A stretch of DNA of 9,504 nucleotides from Gemmobacter sp. (GTDB lineage Bacteria; Pseudomonadota; Alphaproteobacteria; Rhodobacterales; Rhodobacteraceae). The position numbers and the translations under genes are program-made. This document shows positions 1 to 6,816 of the stretch, in pieces. The notes below the pieces were generated by a model. It was not told where the DNA came from. It saw only the letters and a list, made by a program, of their open reading frames with translations, and did no database searches. Location of the stretch: contig JAUSPL010000352.1 of NCBI GenBank assembly GCA_030656535.1, forward strand, positions 1-9,504, in the 5' to 3' direction. Positions within the stretch are counted from its first letter, which is position 1; the number at the start of each line of letters is the position of its first letter.

Positions 1-1
1 G

Positions 2-700
2 GGCATCGCAGCGGCGCCCCCCATCTATGCGGGATCAAGCGATCCACTGCTTGAATGGGCGCTGCGCCAATCCGGGGCCGGGCTGGCAGTGCTGACAAAC
101 GGGTCCACCCACGGGCTGGAACAGTTGGCCTTGGGCAAGGCCGTTGTCGCGGGATGCCATCTGATTGACCCGATCACCGGCGCCTACAATTTGCCTGCCG
201 TTCATGCGCACCTGCCTTCCTCGCGGATTGTGGTCATTCACTGGGCGCGCCGGACGCAAGGGCTGCTGACAGCGCCCGGCAACCCACTTGGGATTACCGG
301 CCTGGCCGATGTTGCTGAACGCAGCCTGCGATTCGCCACGCGGTCCGAGGGCGCCGGATCGCAACGCTTGCTGGATGTGCTGCTTGCCCGCGACGGCATT
401 GCACCCGGTTTGATTACCAGCGCGCCACGCACCGCAGAAAGCCACGCCGATTTGGCCACAATGATCGAAATGGCCGAGGCTGACTGTGGGATTGGACTAA
501 AGGCCGTTGCGGGGGGACTTGGATTCCAACCGCTGGTGACGAGCGAAAGCTTTGATTTGGTGATGAACCGGCGGGACTATTTCGAACCGGCACTACAGGC
601 ATTGCTTCAGTTTTCCCGAACCGACGCCTTTGCCCGACGCGCAGAGCATCTGGGCGGGTACGACATCTCTGCGATTGGAGCCGTTCGCTGGAATGGCTAA
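2..700 (+). CDS. PBP-like substrate-binding domain protein (regulator C-terminal part), 5' partial
   Basis: The frame is open from the left edge, so the true start and any N-terminal DNA-binding domain lie outside the window; 232 residues are visible. The GTG at 89 is an internal valine: the residues before it (PIYAGSSDPLLEWAL) continue the same domain. The sequence fits the PBP-like domain (PF12727 type) related to molybdate-binding proteins and often joined to a helix-turn-helix. Landmarks are NGSTHGLEQL, then HLIDPITGAYNLPAV, a WARRTQGL block, GNPLGI, a segment resembling the usual 'RxxGxGxRxLLD' (RSEGAGSQRLLD), a histidine in the ESHADLA block, and ADCGIGLKAVA near the C-terminus. Family knowledge suggests a ligand-responsive regulator, perhaps for molybdate or molybdopterin-linked genes, but the ligand cannot be read here. 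It converges on the next gene, with stops overlapping by 4 bp (697-700). Confidence 0.8.
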   Translation, partial: GIAAAPPIYAGSSDPLLEWALRQSGAGLAVLTNGSTHGLEQLALGKAVVAGCHLIDPITGAYNLPAVHAHLPSSRIVVIHWARRTQGLLTAPGNPLGITGLADVAERSLRFATRSEGAGSQRLLDVLLARDGIAPGLITSAPRTAESHADLATMIEMAEADCGIGLKAVAGGLGFQPLVTSESFDLVMNRRDYFEPALQALLQFSRTDAFARRAEHLGGYDISAIGAVRWNG

Positions 701-1374
701 ATCGGCAGGCGCAGATCCAACGCCCAAATCAAGATCGGCACTGGCGCCACCGCAAGCGCGATCGTCACCAGCGTCGCCCCCCAATGATATAACCCGCTCA
801 GGCCCGCCAAAAGCGCGATCCCCCCGCCACCCCCGATAACCGCCGACCCAGGCACGTTCAACAATAGCGCAAAGACAAGATAAGGGTGCCCGGCGGCAAA
901 GCCTCCGATCCTGCGCGGCAGTACGGAAGCAAGCGCTTTTTGCCGGGACGCCCGGTCCATACCCTCAATCCTTGCCACTGCGTCAGCCGCGCGGAACAGG
1001 CGCATATCCGAAAGGCTTGCGATCAGCCACCGATAAGGCATGATCGCACCCACGGAAAACGCCAGCAACAGCCCAACCACGGTCGCGCCATAGACATAGG
1101 GGGCGACCTGAGCACCATGAAGCGCAAGCAGTGCCAATCCAAACTCGATCCCCGGCACAAACGGGATGGCAAGCATCACCACATACGCCAGCAAAAGCGC
1201 GGCGATAAGCGCGATCCGCAGGCCGTCGGCGTTTTGCATCTGCTTGGTCAGGTCCATCAGCCAGCCAAAGGCCAGACCAAGCAGCCAGACCAGCACAACC
1301 AGCAGCAGCAAACGAAAAAGGTTGCGCCAAAGGGCGGACCCATTTCCGTTCCGCCTGTCTGGCAGTGATGGCAT
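697..1374 (-). CDS. Polytopic inner-membrane protein, VTT/TVP38-like
   Basis: A 225-residue hydrophobic protein. After a short basic N-terminus (to about residue 17) there are strongly hydrophobic segments at about 18-40, 52-72, 76-113 (probably two helices or a re-entrant loop), 164-192 and 196-219. A polar loop (about 120-160) is rich in Arg. PFVPGIEFGLALL (71-83) and NVPGSAVIGGGGG (173-185) resemble the two glycine/proline-rich half-repeats of the VTT (DedA/TVP38/SNARE-associated) fold, and the spacing suits a re-entrant-loop transporter or lipid scramblase-like protein. The family call is inference; an uncharacterised membrane family is the alternative. The start is the ATG at 1374, because AAAGGA (minus strand, at 1382-1387) lies 7 nt before it. 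The GTG one codon upstream (1377) would have only 4 nt. No partner gene is evident. Confidence 0.75.
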   Translation of the reverse strand: MPSLPDRRNGNGSALWRNLFRLLLLVVLVWLLGLAFGWLMDLTKQMQNADGLRIALIAALLLAYVVMLAIPFVPGIEFGLALLALHGAQVAPYVYGATVVGLLLAFSVGAIMPYRWLIASLSDMRLFRAADAVARIEGMDRASRQKALASVLPRRIGGFAAGHPYLVFALLLNVPGSAVIGGGGGIALLAGLSGLYHWGATLVTIALAVAPVPILIWALDLRLPI

Positions 1375-1729
1375 CACCTGTTCCTTTACGCTGGCGAAGA
1401 CTTGGCACGCCCGGGGCGCATTCGTACGAGCCGCGCGACCCTAGCCCGGACGGGGGCCAAGGTCGATGACCCTTGCCCTGCAAACGCGGCATCATCGCAA
1501 TCAGGCGTATGATCGCCAAGGATGCAGGTCTTCCCCATGGGCAAAGGTTTTGACAGGGGCGGTTCAAGGGGTGCGCTTCGTGAAAACGGCTCAGTCCGCC
1601 ACATCGCAATCCGGTCGACCCATACCGCTTGCGTCAGCGCGACGCGGGCCTTCTGCAAGCCACGCGACTTAAAGGTCAAAGCTCCACTTTTGTCCTGTTT
1701 TCCGTCTTGCGGCGGTGAACCAACATCAA
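1375..1729. other. Intergenic stretch without a convincing gene
   Basis: About 355 bp lie between the start of the membrane protein and the hairpin downstream of the peptidoglycan-binding gene. The only long frame that makes positional sense is on the minus strand (1386-1739, 117 codons). It ends in TAA at 1386-1388, overlapping the AAAGGA ribosome binding site of the membrane protein. Its translation is rich in Pro, Arg and Ser, shows no domain I know, and lacks the strong third-position GC of the neighbouring genes. It could be a short leader ORF coupled to the membrane protein, a gene remnant, or chance. I see no tRNA, rRNA or recognisable structured RNA. The promoter of the membrane protein should lie here, but I cannot place it with confidence. 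Confidence 0.4.
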
Positions 1730-1756
1730 GGCCGCACACCTGACTGGTGCGCGGCC
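1730..1756 (-). terminator. Likely intrinsic terminator of the peptidoglycan-binding gene
   Basis: GGCCGCACACC (1730-1740) pairs with GGTGCGCGGCC (1746-1756) around a 5-nt loop. This gives 11 positions with one non-Watson-Crick pair. It lies about 50 bp beyond the stop of the minus-strand gene ending at 1809. Read on the minus strand the hairpin is followed by TTGATGTT, a modest T-rich run, so efficiency is uncertain. Confidence 0.5.
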
Positions 1757-1808
1757 TGTCCTGTCAGATCGGCTCGTCCCGGTGACGGGGCGAATTCGGC
1801 TGGGCCAG

Positions 1809-2387
1809 TCAGCTGATCATGCTGTTGAACAGCTGGACTGTGCCATCTCGGGTCTGAATGTTTGCGGAAACCCCAGTGTCGCGCGCATAGGCCTGCACTG
1901 CGGCAGAGGTGCCCGTACCCCACAGACCATCAATGGGCCCGCGATAGTACCCCGCCTCGGCCAGCCGTGTCTGGATTGCCCGCCGACCATTTGTGCTGAA
2001 CTCGCGGAACGCACTTCCAGTGATCGTCCCGGAATAGCTGGGTGTTGGATCGGTGTATCCCTGGCCATAGGTGGGGCGGGTGGGCGTTGGATCCGCGTAC
2101 TGACTGCCGTGACCGTACCGGGTGGGCTTTTGTTCGGTGTACCCATGGCCGCGTCCAGTGCGGGCAGGCGCGGGATCAGAGTATACCGGCGCAGGGTTAT
2201 AATAGACCGGGGCGGGGTTCGCCCTGGATTTATTGCTTTGCTTAATCAGGGCACCGACTGCAACAGCCGCAGCAATCCCTGCAAGAAAGTTTTGCTCTTT
2301 CTTTCCCCAGGCAAGTGCAGGCACAGGCGCAGCAAGTGCAACGGCGGTTACAGCGGCGATGGCGATCCGAGAGACGTGCGGCAGCAT
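1809..2387 (-). CDS. Exported peptidoglycan-binding domain protein
   Basis: A 192-residue secreted protein. Residues 1-26 form a signal peptide: a short basic start (HVSR), a hydrophobic core of Ala/Val/Ile, and cleavage probably after PALA. A second hydrophobic stretch (35-48) follows, then a low-complexity Pro/Tyr/Gly/Thr region (57-120) with repeated NPAPVY/DPAP and DPTP units. The C-terminal domain (about 131-190) is a PG_binding_1 type fold: AIQTRLAEAGYYRGPIDG, then LWGTGTSAAVQAY, matching the family pattern of a helix, GYY-x-GPIDG, W-G-x-x-T and a final helix. Such domains bind cell-wall glycan or stem peptides and usually tether other activities; no enzyme domain is present, so a structural or anchoring role is inferred. 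The start at 2387 is preferred because AAAGGA lies 6 nt upstream (minus strand, at 2394-2399). In-frame ATGs at 2402 and further upstream (to 2429) lack a good ribosome binding site. Confidence 0.8.
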   Translation of the reverse strand: MLPHVSRIAIAAVTAVALAAPVPALAWGKKEQNFLAGIAAAVAVGALIKQSNKSRANPAPVYYNPAPVYSDPAPARTGRGHGYTEQKPTRYGHGSQYADPTPTRPTYGQGYTDPTPSYSGTITGSAFREFSTNGRRAIQTRLAEAGYYRGPIDGLWGTGTSAAVQAYARDTGVSANIQTRDGTVQLFNSMIS

Positions 2388-2491
2388 GCCAATTCCTTTC
2401 ATCCAGATGCCCCGGGGCAGGTACGCCATGGGACTGTTTGCGTTGGACTGAAGATGGGGTGCGGCAAGATGATAGGCAAGAACAGCGCGTT

Positions 2492-2519
2492 GTTATGGGA
2501 TAGCGGGCCACATTGTCAT
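2492..2519 (-). promoter_or_regulatory. Possible sigma-70-type promoter for the peptidoglycan-binding gene
   Basis: On the minus strand ATGACA (2514-2519; 5 of 6 matches to TTGACA) is followed after 16 nt by CATAAC (2492-2497; 4 of 6 to TATAAT). This would give a leader of roughly 95-100 nt before the ATG at 2387. It is a weak match found by eye in the 285-bp gap upstream of the gene. Apart from a 12-bp palindrome at 2408-2419, I see nothing else in that gap. Confidence 0.25.
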
Positions 2520-2672
2520 CACCTTTCGCGCGTCTAGTCGGGCGAATATACTGAATGAAACCAGCACTCTACACCGCATTTTGGCGACACCGCAGGCAAT
2601 CTGCCGTGCGTGGGACGATGCAAAGCAATCGGACCACCCCTAGGCCAGGGTCAAGCTTGGGCGCTGGCAAGC

Positions 2673-3350
2673 CTATTGCGCGATACGTTGCGCGACGCGC
2701 TTTCCGATACCGGCGCTGCCCTTGGGTGACGGGTGGATCAGGTCTTCCAGATGGTAGGACGTGTCCCCCTCTGGAACCAGATCGGACATCGGCAAGAAGT
2801 GCAGACCGGGGTCCAGCCCGTCCATGATCGTCAACCTGCGATCGAGCTCGTTCCCGGCGGGGCCACAGCCCTTTATCGGGGTCTTGATCCCGGGGTTGCG
2901 CAGATACCCAACATAAACCACCTGCGCCCCGGTGGCACGCAGCTTGGATACAAACTTCGGTATCGCGCCGCTCAGGCCATCATCCGAAATCAGCCGGTCA
3001 ATCTGCCAATCGCAGCGCCAACAGCCACAGCCGAACAGCAGATCGTTGCCGCCACCGTTCAGCACAATCCAGTCCCATTTGCCCTGTCGGAATTGCGCAG
3101 TCAGATTGAGCCCGGCAAGGCCAGTGATCGGCATGTAGTAAAAATACCGCGCCCCTACGACGGACCTGTCAACGACCTCTTCTCGCAGTTCAGTCTCGAT
3201 GGCATCAGCGACAGCCCGGTTGTTGCCCCGACCCGAGGCCATCATGGAATCGCCCAGCAAGAGGATTCGCGCGTCAGGCGCGCTTGTGACCGCCTCGCCG
3301 CAGCCAAACAGCATTAACAACGCCGCCAGCGACATCAGTTTCTTCAGCAT
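2673..3350 (-). CDS. SGNH/GDSL-type hydrolase lipoprotein
   Basis: 225 residues. The N-terminus is a lipoprotein signal with lipobox LFGC, so Cys17 should be lipidated and the protein membrane-anchored in the periplasm. The SGNH fold is marked by ILLLGDSMMASG with nucleophile Ser35 (block I), a glycine near 66 or 77 (block II), GGGND with Asn102 (block III) and DLIHPS with Asp203 and His206 (block V). All catalytic residues are present, so it is probably an active esterase, lipase or deacetylase on a lipid or glycan; the substrate cannot be told. An unusual cysteine-rich insertion follows block III (Cys108, Cys110, Cys113), with one more at Cys162, suggesting periplasmic disulfides. The start is chosen at ATG 3350 (GTG 3353 is possible, with a G-rich run AAGGGGGG upstream). 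The frame is open to 3440 from a GTG, but that extension precedes a complete signal peptide and is unlikely to be translated. Confidence 0.82.
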   Translation of the reverse strand: MLKKLMSLAALLMLFGCGEAVTSAPDARILLLGDSMMASGRGNNRAVADAIETELREEVVDRSVVGARYFYYMPITGLAGLNLTAQFRQGKWDWIVLNGGGNDLLFGCGCWRCDWQIDRLISDDGLSGAIPKFVSKLRATGAQVVYVGYLRNPGIKTPIKGCGPAGNELDRRLTIMDGLDPGLHFLPMSDLVPEGDTSYHLEDLIHPSPKGSAGIGKRVAQRIAQ

Positions 3351-3525
3351 CACCAGACCAAACCCCCCTTCGCCAGCGGCCGTGGGAAAAAGGCCCCCGA
3401 CGATCAAAGCCCGCCGCCCCGCACCAAAGGCGCGACACACCGCATTTCCAGACTAAGGGGTATAGTAGCCAAAAGACCGCTTTGCGGCGCAGGTCAGGCT
3501 TTTTCGTGCAAACCCTGCACTGAAA

Positions 3526-3545
3526 ACGGGGCCTTGCGGCCCCGT
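3526..3545 (-). terminator. Intrinsic terminator of the aldehyde dehydrogenase gene
   Basis: A perfect 8-bp stem, ACGGGGCC/GGCCCCGT, closes a 4-nt loop that reads GCAA on the minus strand (GNRA type). There it is directly followed by TTTCAG, so that with the last T of the stem the run is TTTT. It lies 31 bp downstream of the stop at 3576, a textbook position for Rho-independent termination. Confidence 0.85.
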
Positions 3546-3575
3546 CACGTGGCTTGGCTGGGGCTATCTGTCAGC

Positions 3576-5054
3576 TCAGACAGACAGGCAGATATATTTC
3601 AGTTCAAGATAGTCCTCGATTCCGTGTCGCGACCCTTCTCGGCCAAGACCGGACTGCTTGATCCCGCCAAAGGGCGCGACTTCGGTCGATATGATGCCCG
3701 TGTTGACGCCAACGATGCCGTATTCCAGCGTTTCCTGCACGCGGGTTATCCGACCGATGTCGCGGGCATAGAAATAGCTGGCAAGGCCAAAGATGGTGTC
3801 ATTGGCGTATTGCACGGCCTCATCTTCGGTGTCGAATTTGAACAGCGGGGCCAGCGGACCAAAAGTTTCTTCCTGCGCCACGGCCATGTCTTGCGTCACA
3901 CCCGTGATGATGGTGGGCTCAAAGAACGACCCGCCCAGCGCATGACGCTTGCCCCCCGCGACCAGGGTGCCGCCTTTGGCGAGGGCGTCGGCAATGTGCT
4001 CCTCGACCTTTGTGACGGCATCCATGTTGACCAGCGGGCCAAGATCCACAGCACTATCAAGCCCGTCACCAACCCTGAGGTTCGCCACAGCCACACCGAG
4101 TTTCTGCGCGAACGCGTCATACACGCCGGCCTGCACATAGATACGGTTCGCACAGACACAGGTCTGACCGTTGTTGCGGTATTTGGAAAGCATCGCGCCC
4201 TGCACGGCGGCGTCCAGGTCAGCGTCGTCGAATACGATAAAGGGCGCGTTGCCGCCAAGCTCCATCGAGCATTTCATCACCTGATCGGCCGCCTGACGCA
4301 ACAGGATGCGCCCGACTTCGGTTGATCCGGTGAAGGTAAGTTTGCGCACCAACGGGTTCTCGCAGAACTCTTTGCCGATATCGGACGAGCGTTTCGAGGT
4401 GATGACCGACAGCAATCCCGCTGGCAGGCCCGCGCGCTCGGCCAGAACCGCCAGCGCCAGCGCCGACAGGGGCGTTTCGGCAGCAGGACGCGCAACAAAG
4501 CCGCAGCCAGCCGCAATGGCGGGGCCGCATTTTCGGGTAATCATCGCGTTTGGAAAGTTCCAGGGCGTGATCGAACCCACTACGCCAATCGGCTGCTTCA
4601 GCACGGTGATCCGCTTGTCGGGTTGATGACCAGGAATGGTTTCGCCATAGATGCGCTTGGCCTCTTCGGCGAACCACTCGATGAACGACGCGCCGTAGGC
4701 GATTTCGCCTTTGGCCTCGGCAAAGGGTTTGCCCATCTCGGCGGTCAGGATGCGGCCAAGATCGTCCTGATTGGCCATCATCAGGTTGAACCATGCCCGC
4801 ATGACGTTGGCGCGTTCCTTGCCGGTCCGCTTTTGCCAAGCCTTCATCGCGACGTCGGCTGCCGCAATGGCGCGGGCGGTTTCTGCCCGGCCAAGGTTGG
4901 GAACATGGCAGATGATATCGCCACGCGCAGGGTTGGTTACCGGAAAGGTAGAGCCATCATCGGCGTCTATCCACTGTCCAGCCACGTAAGCCTTGGTCGC
5001 AAGCAGTGTCGGGTCGTTCAAAAGCGTTTGCAGATCGGTTGCAGTGTCTAGCAT
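3576..5054 (-). CDS. gabD: NAD(P)-dependent succinate-semialdehyde dehydrogenase-like ALDH
   Basis: A full-length ALDH of 492 residues, closely matching the GabD pattern: oxidation of succinate semialdehyde to succinate at the end of the GABA shunt, in the cytoplasm. Visible landmarks are TPWNFP (Asn166, oxyanion), the cofactor site FVARPAAETP (186-195), FTGSTEVG (241-248), MELGGNAPFIVFDDADLD with general base Glu265, NNGQTCVCANR with catalytic Cys299 and a second cysteine at 301, ETFGPLAPLF with Glu396, and a GabD-like C-terminus (APFGGIKQSGLGREGS, then YLELKYICL). Cys299/Cys301 match the pair that forms a redox-switch disulfide in human SSADH. The Lys normally found in 'KPA' is Arg189. Other semialdehyde or glutarate-semialdehyde substrates are possible. 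The start at ATG 5054 is set by a perfect AGGAGG (minus strand, at 5060-5065) 5 nt upstream; the longer frame to 5156 has no support. It is divergent from the hydrolase at 5155. Confidence 0.9.
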   Translation of the reverse strand: MLDTATDLQTLLNDPTLLATKAYVAGQWIDADDGSTFPVTNPARGDIICHVPNLGRAETARAIAAADVAMKAWQKRTGKERANVMRAWFNLMMANQDDLGRILTAEMGKPFAEAKGEIAYGASFIEWFAEEAKRIYGETIPGHQPDKRITVLKQPIGVVGSITPWNFPNAMITRKCGPAIAAGCGFVARPAAETPLSALALAVLAERAGLPAGLLSVITSKRSSDIGKEFCENPLVRKLTFTGSTEVGRILLRQAADQVMKCSMELGGNAPFIVFDDADLDAAVQGAMLSKYRNNGQTCVCANRIYVQAGVYDAFAQKLGVAVANLRVGDGLDSAVDLGPLVNMDAVTKVEEHIADALAKGGTLVAGGKRHALGGSFFEPTIITGVTQDMAVAQEETFGPLAPLFKFDTEDEAVQYANDTIFGLASYFYARDIGRITRVQETLEYGIVGVNTGIISTEVAPFGGIKQSGLGREGSRHGIEDYLELKYICLSV

Positions 5055-5154
5055 TTTGACCTCCTGTTTCGGGTTGCGCCATGCAAAGCATGTATAAAGA
5101 ACGCTGTCCAGTTTTGGGCGCCAAACGCTGCCCTTTCCGTATTGAAGGCCAGTC
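5055..5154. promoter_or_regulatory. Divergent control region between ALDH and hydrolase
   Basis: This 100-bp gap must hold the promoters of both divergent genes. It contains a perfect inverted repeat, CATGC-AAA-GCATG (5080-5092). A second, TTTGG-GCG-CCAAA, lies about 20 bp further right. Either could be an operator for a shared regulator. I cannot assign -35/-10 boxes confidently; on the minus strand TATACA just upstream of the first repeat is a possible -10. Confidence 0.35.
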
Positions 5155-5988
5155 ATGACCCCAGACCCACGCAGCCTTGATCGCGCCTACGCCAACACCG
5201 ATTTCATTTCGGGCGGCAATGGCTATGTCCCGACATGGACGGCCGAGGCGGCCAGGTGCCGGGCCGAGGCGCTGGGCAATCCGGGCATTCCGTACGGCCC
5301 AGGCGATCGGCAAAAGCTTGACCTTTTCTTGCCGGACGCGACGCCGCACGGCTTGGTGGTGTTCGTGCGCGGGAGGTATTGGATGGAAAGCCCTCGGGAT
5401 CTTTGGTCCCACTTGGCGGCGGGCGTCGTCAAACGGGGCTGGGCCTGCGCATTGCCGTCCTACACCTTGGCACCACAGGCACGGATTTCTGCGATGACCA
5501 CCGAGATTGCGGCGGCGGTTACTGCGGCCGCAGGTCTGGTTGCCGGTCCAGTCGTCATCACGGGCCATTCCGCTGGCGAGCACCTGGCCGCACGGATGGG
5601 GTGCGCAGACGCACCGTTGGCCGCAGATGTGGCGGCACGGGTGCGACGGATCGTGCCGATCTCGCCCCTGGCCGACCTGGAACCCATCGCGCGGACCAGG
5701 ATGAACGATAGCCTGGCGCTGGATGCCGCCGAAATCGCAACCGAAAGCCCTGCTTACTTGCCTCCGCGTGCAGGTTGCGACACAATAGTGTGGGTCGGCG
5801 GACAGGAGCGGCCCGCCTTTTTATGGCAGGCGCGGCTGCTGGCGGAATCATGGGACTGCGATTGGCATGTTGCTGTGGGACGGCACCATTTCGACGTCAT
5901 CGAAGATCTGGAAAGCCCTGACAGCGACCTGGTCAAAGCAATCACCGGAGCAGCCGCGCCGCGATCCCCACTCATTTTGGCCCGGTGA
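5155..5988 (+). CDS. Alpha/beta hydrolase, kynurenine formamidase-like, with altered active-site motifs
   Basis: 277 residues, complete. The layout follows the kynurenine-formamidase/BD-FAE branch of the alpha/beta hydrolases: a beta strand VVFV followed by the oxyanion motif, WSHLAAG (84-90), PSYTLAP (101-107), nucleophile elbow GHSAGEH with Ser139, a VPISPLADL strand and loop (167-175), WVGGQERPAF around the acid loop (213-222; Glu218 is a candidate), and GRHHFDVIEDL with the catalytic His at 244/245. Family members that hydrolyse N-formylkynurenine carry HGGYW at the oxyanion hole; here it is R72-G-R74-Y-W. The elbow usually reads GHSAGGH, but here residue 142 is Glu. The triad survives, so the enzyme may be altered, inactive or recently degraded. 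The start at ATG 5155 has GAAGG about 6 nt upstream. No kynurenine-pathway genes are nearby, so the substrate is open. Confidence 0.78.
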   Translation: MTPDPRSLDRAYANTDFISGGNGYVPTWTAEAARCRAEALGNPGIPYGPGDRQKLDLFLPDATPHGLVVFVRGRYWMESPRDLWSHLAAGVVKRGWACALPSYTLAPQARISAMTTEIAAAVTAAAGLVAGPVVITGHSAGEHLAARMGCADAPLAADVAARVRRIVPISPLADLEPIARTRMNDSLALDAAEIATESPAYLPPRAGCDTIVWVGGQERPAFLWQARLLAESWDCDWHVAVGRHHFDVIEDLESPDSDLVKAITGAAAPRSPLILAR

Positions 5989-6106
5989 GCGGTCCCAAGG
6001 TCCAAGTGTTTATCTCATCGGCCTTTCGAAAGCATGGAACCAACAAGCCTATCGGACGTTCTGTGTGTAAGGGCGACGATCCGCCGCCCATTGATAAGGA
6101 ACTCCC

Positions 6107-6736
6107 ATGAAACTTCCTATGAAGTCCCTCGGTCTTGGGGCCGCATTTTTGATCGCCGCCTCTGCGGCACACGCCGCGACACCCGCCGTGACCACCGACC
6201 CGCTCAACTTGCGCGCGGGTCCCGGCCCGGGTTACGCCGTATCCTCGGTCTTGGACGCCGGTGCGCCGGTTAGCGTTCTTGGCTGTATCGACAACACCAA
6301 CTGGTGTCGCGTCGACGCGTCAGGGTCTGTCGGGTACGTCTATTCAGAGTATCTGAACATCGGCACGCCCACCGCCGCTGTCACGCTTGGCAATACGTGG
6401 AAAACCGTCGGCATCATGACAGAGGTCCACAACGACAATGGCGTGGCCGTGAGTGCTGCTGACCCAAGCGGCGTTCTTGCCGGTCGCGACGCAGTGGCGC
6501 TTGGCGACAGCTCGAACTCGGACCGTTTGGAGCCAACGGAAGTCTGGACCACCTACGTCATCTCGAATCCCGTGTCCCCGGTCTATCTTGATGGCGAAGT
6601 GATGATGGGCGTTGGCATTCCGGAAGACGTCACGCTGTATGAGGTTCCCGAAAGCGAATACCGCTATGTGACCATCAACGACCGTACTGTTTTGGTGGAG
6701 CCTACCAGCCGCCGCATCATGTACATTTACGAGTAA
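6107..6736 (+). CDS. Exported SH3b domain plus DUF1236 protein
   Basis: 209 residues. A signal peptide spans 1-23 (basic MKLPMK, hydrophobic core, AHA cleavage site). A bacterial SH3 domain covers about 29-84, with the typical LNLRAGPGPGY start, VLGC, a W-C-R-V strand and GYVYSEYL end. Cys60 and Cys67 are placed for a disulfide. A linker (about 90-155) leads to a DUF1236-type domain (about 158-208): PVYLDGEVMMGVGIPEDV, then LYEVPESEYRYVTIND and LVEPTSRRIMYIY. SH3b domains often bind cell-wall peptides; DUF1236 has no known activity but is common in exported alphaproteobacterial proteins. A periplasmic wall-associated role is inferred. The start at 6107 is supported by AAGGA 6 nt upstream. The gene stands alone, 118 bp after the hydrolase, with its own terminator. 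I could not pick a convincing promoter in the gap. Confidence 0.85.
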   Translation: MKLPMKSLGLGAAFLIAASAAHAATPAVTTDPLNLRAGPGPGYAVSSVLDAGAPVSVLGCIDNTNWCRVDASGSVGYVYSEYLNIGTPTAAVTLGNTWKTVGIMTEVHNDNGVAVSAADPSGVLAGRDAVALGDSSNSDRLEPTEVWTTYVISNPVSPVYLDGEVMMGVGIPEDVTLYEVPESEYRYVTINDRTVLVEPTSRRIMYIYE

Positions 6737-6774
6737 TCGCTGTTTGCGAACGTGACCGTTCTTTGACGGTTCAA

Positions 6775-6816
6775 CAGGCTGGTCGCTCAATTGCGGCCAG
6801 CCTGCGTCTTTGTTTT
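6775..6816 (+). terminator. Intrinsic terminator, probably bidirectional
   Basis: CAGGCTGGTCGC (6775-6786) pairs with GCGGCCAGCCTG (6793-6804), 11 of 12 Watson-Crick plus one G-T, around a 6-nt loop. On the plus strand it is followed by TTTGTTTT (6809-6816), a good U-tract, serving the SH3b/DUF1236 gene that ends at 6736. On the minus strand it lies just past the stop at 6815 and is followed by a weak TTGAAC, so it may also stop the convergent gene. Confidence 0.8.

Noticed and set aside
89..91. GTG as start of the first gene
   Set aside because: The frame is open from the left edge and the upstream residues continue the same domain, so this codon is an internal valine.
983..1609. Minus-strand 208-codon open frame overlapping the membrane protein
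   Set aside because: It is a shadow of the membrane-protein gene in another frame, is rich in Arg/Trp/Cys, and has no domain.
2408..2419. 12-bp perfect palindrome TGCCCCGGGGCA before the peptidoglycan-binding gene
   Set aside because: It could be an operator or a leader hairpin, but such short GC-only palindromes are expected by chance here and nothing else supports a role.
2654..2671. Possible terminator after the SGNH lipoprotein gene
   Set aside because: Only a 5-bp stem (GCTTG/CAAGC) with an 8-nt loop and no T-run; too weak to call.
3534..4325. Plus-strand 263-codon open frame antisense to the aldehyde dehydrogenase
   Set aside because: The minus-strand ALDH is unmistakable, and the plus frame starts inside the ALDH terminator hairpin and shows no domain.
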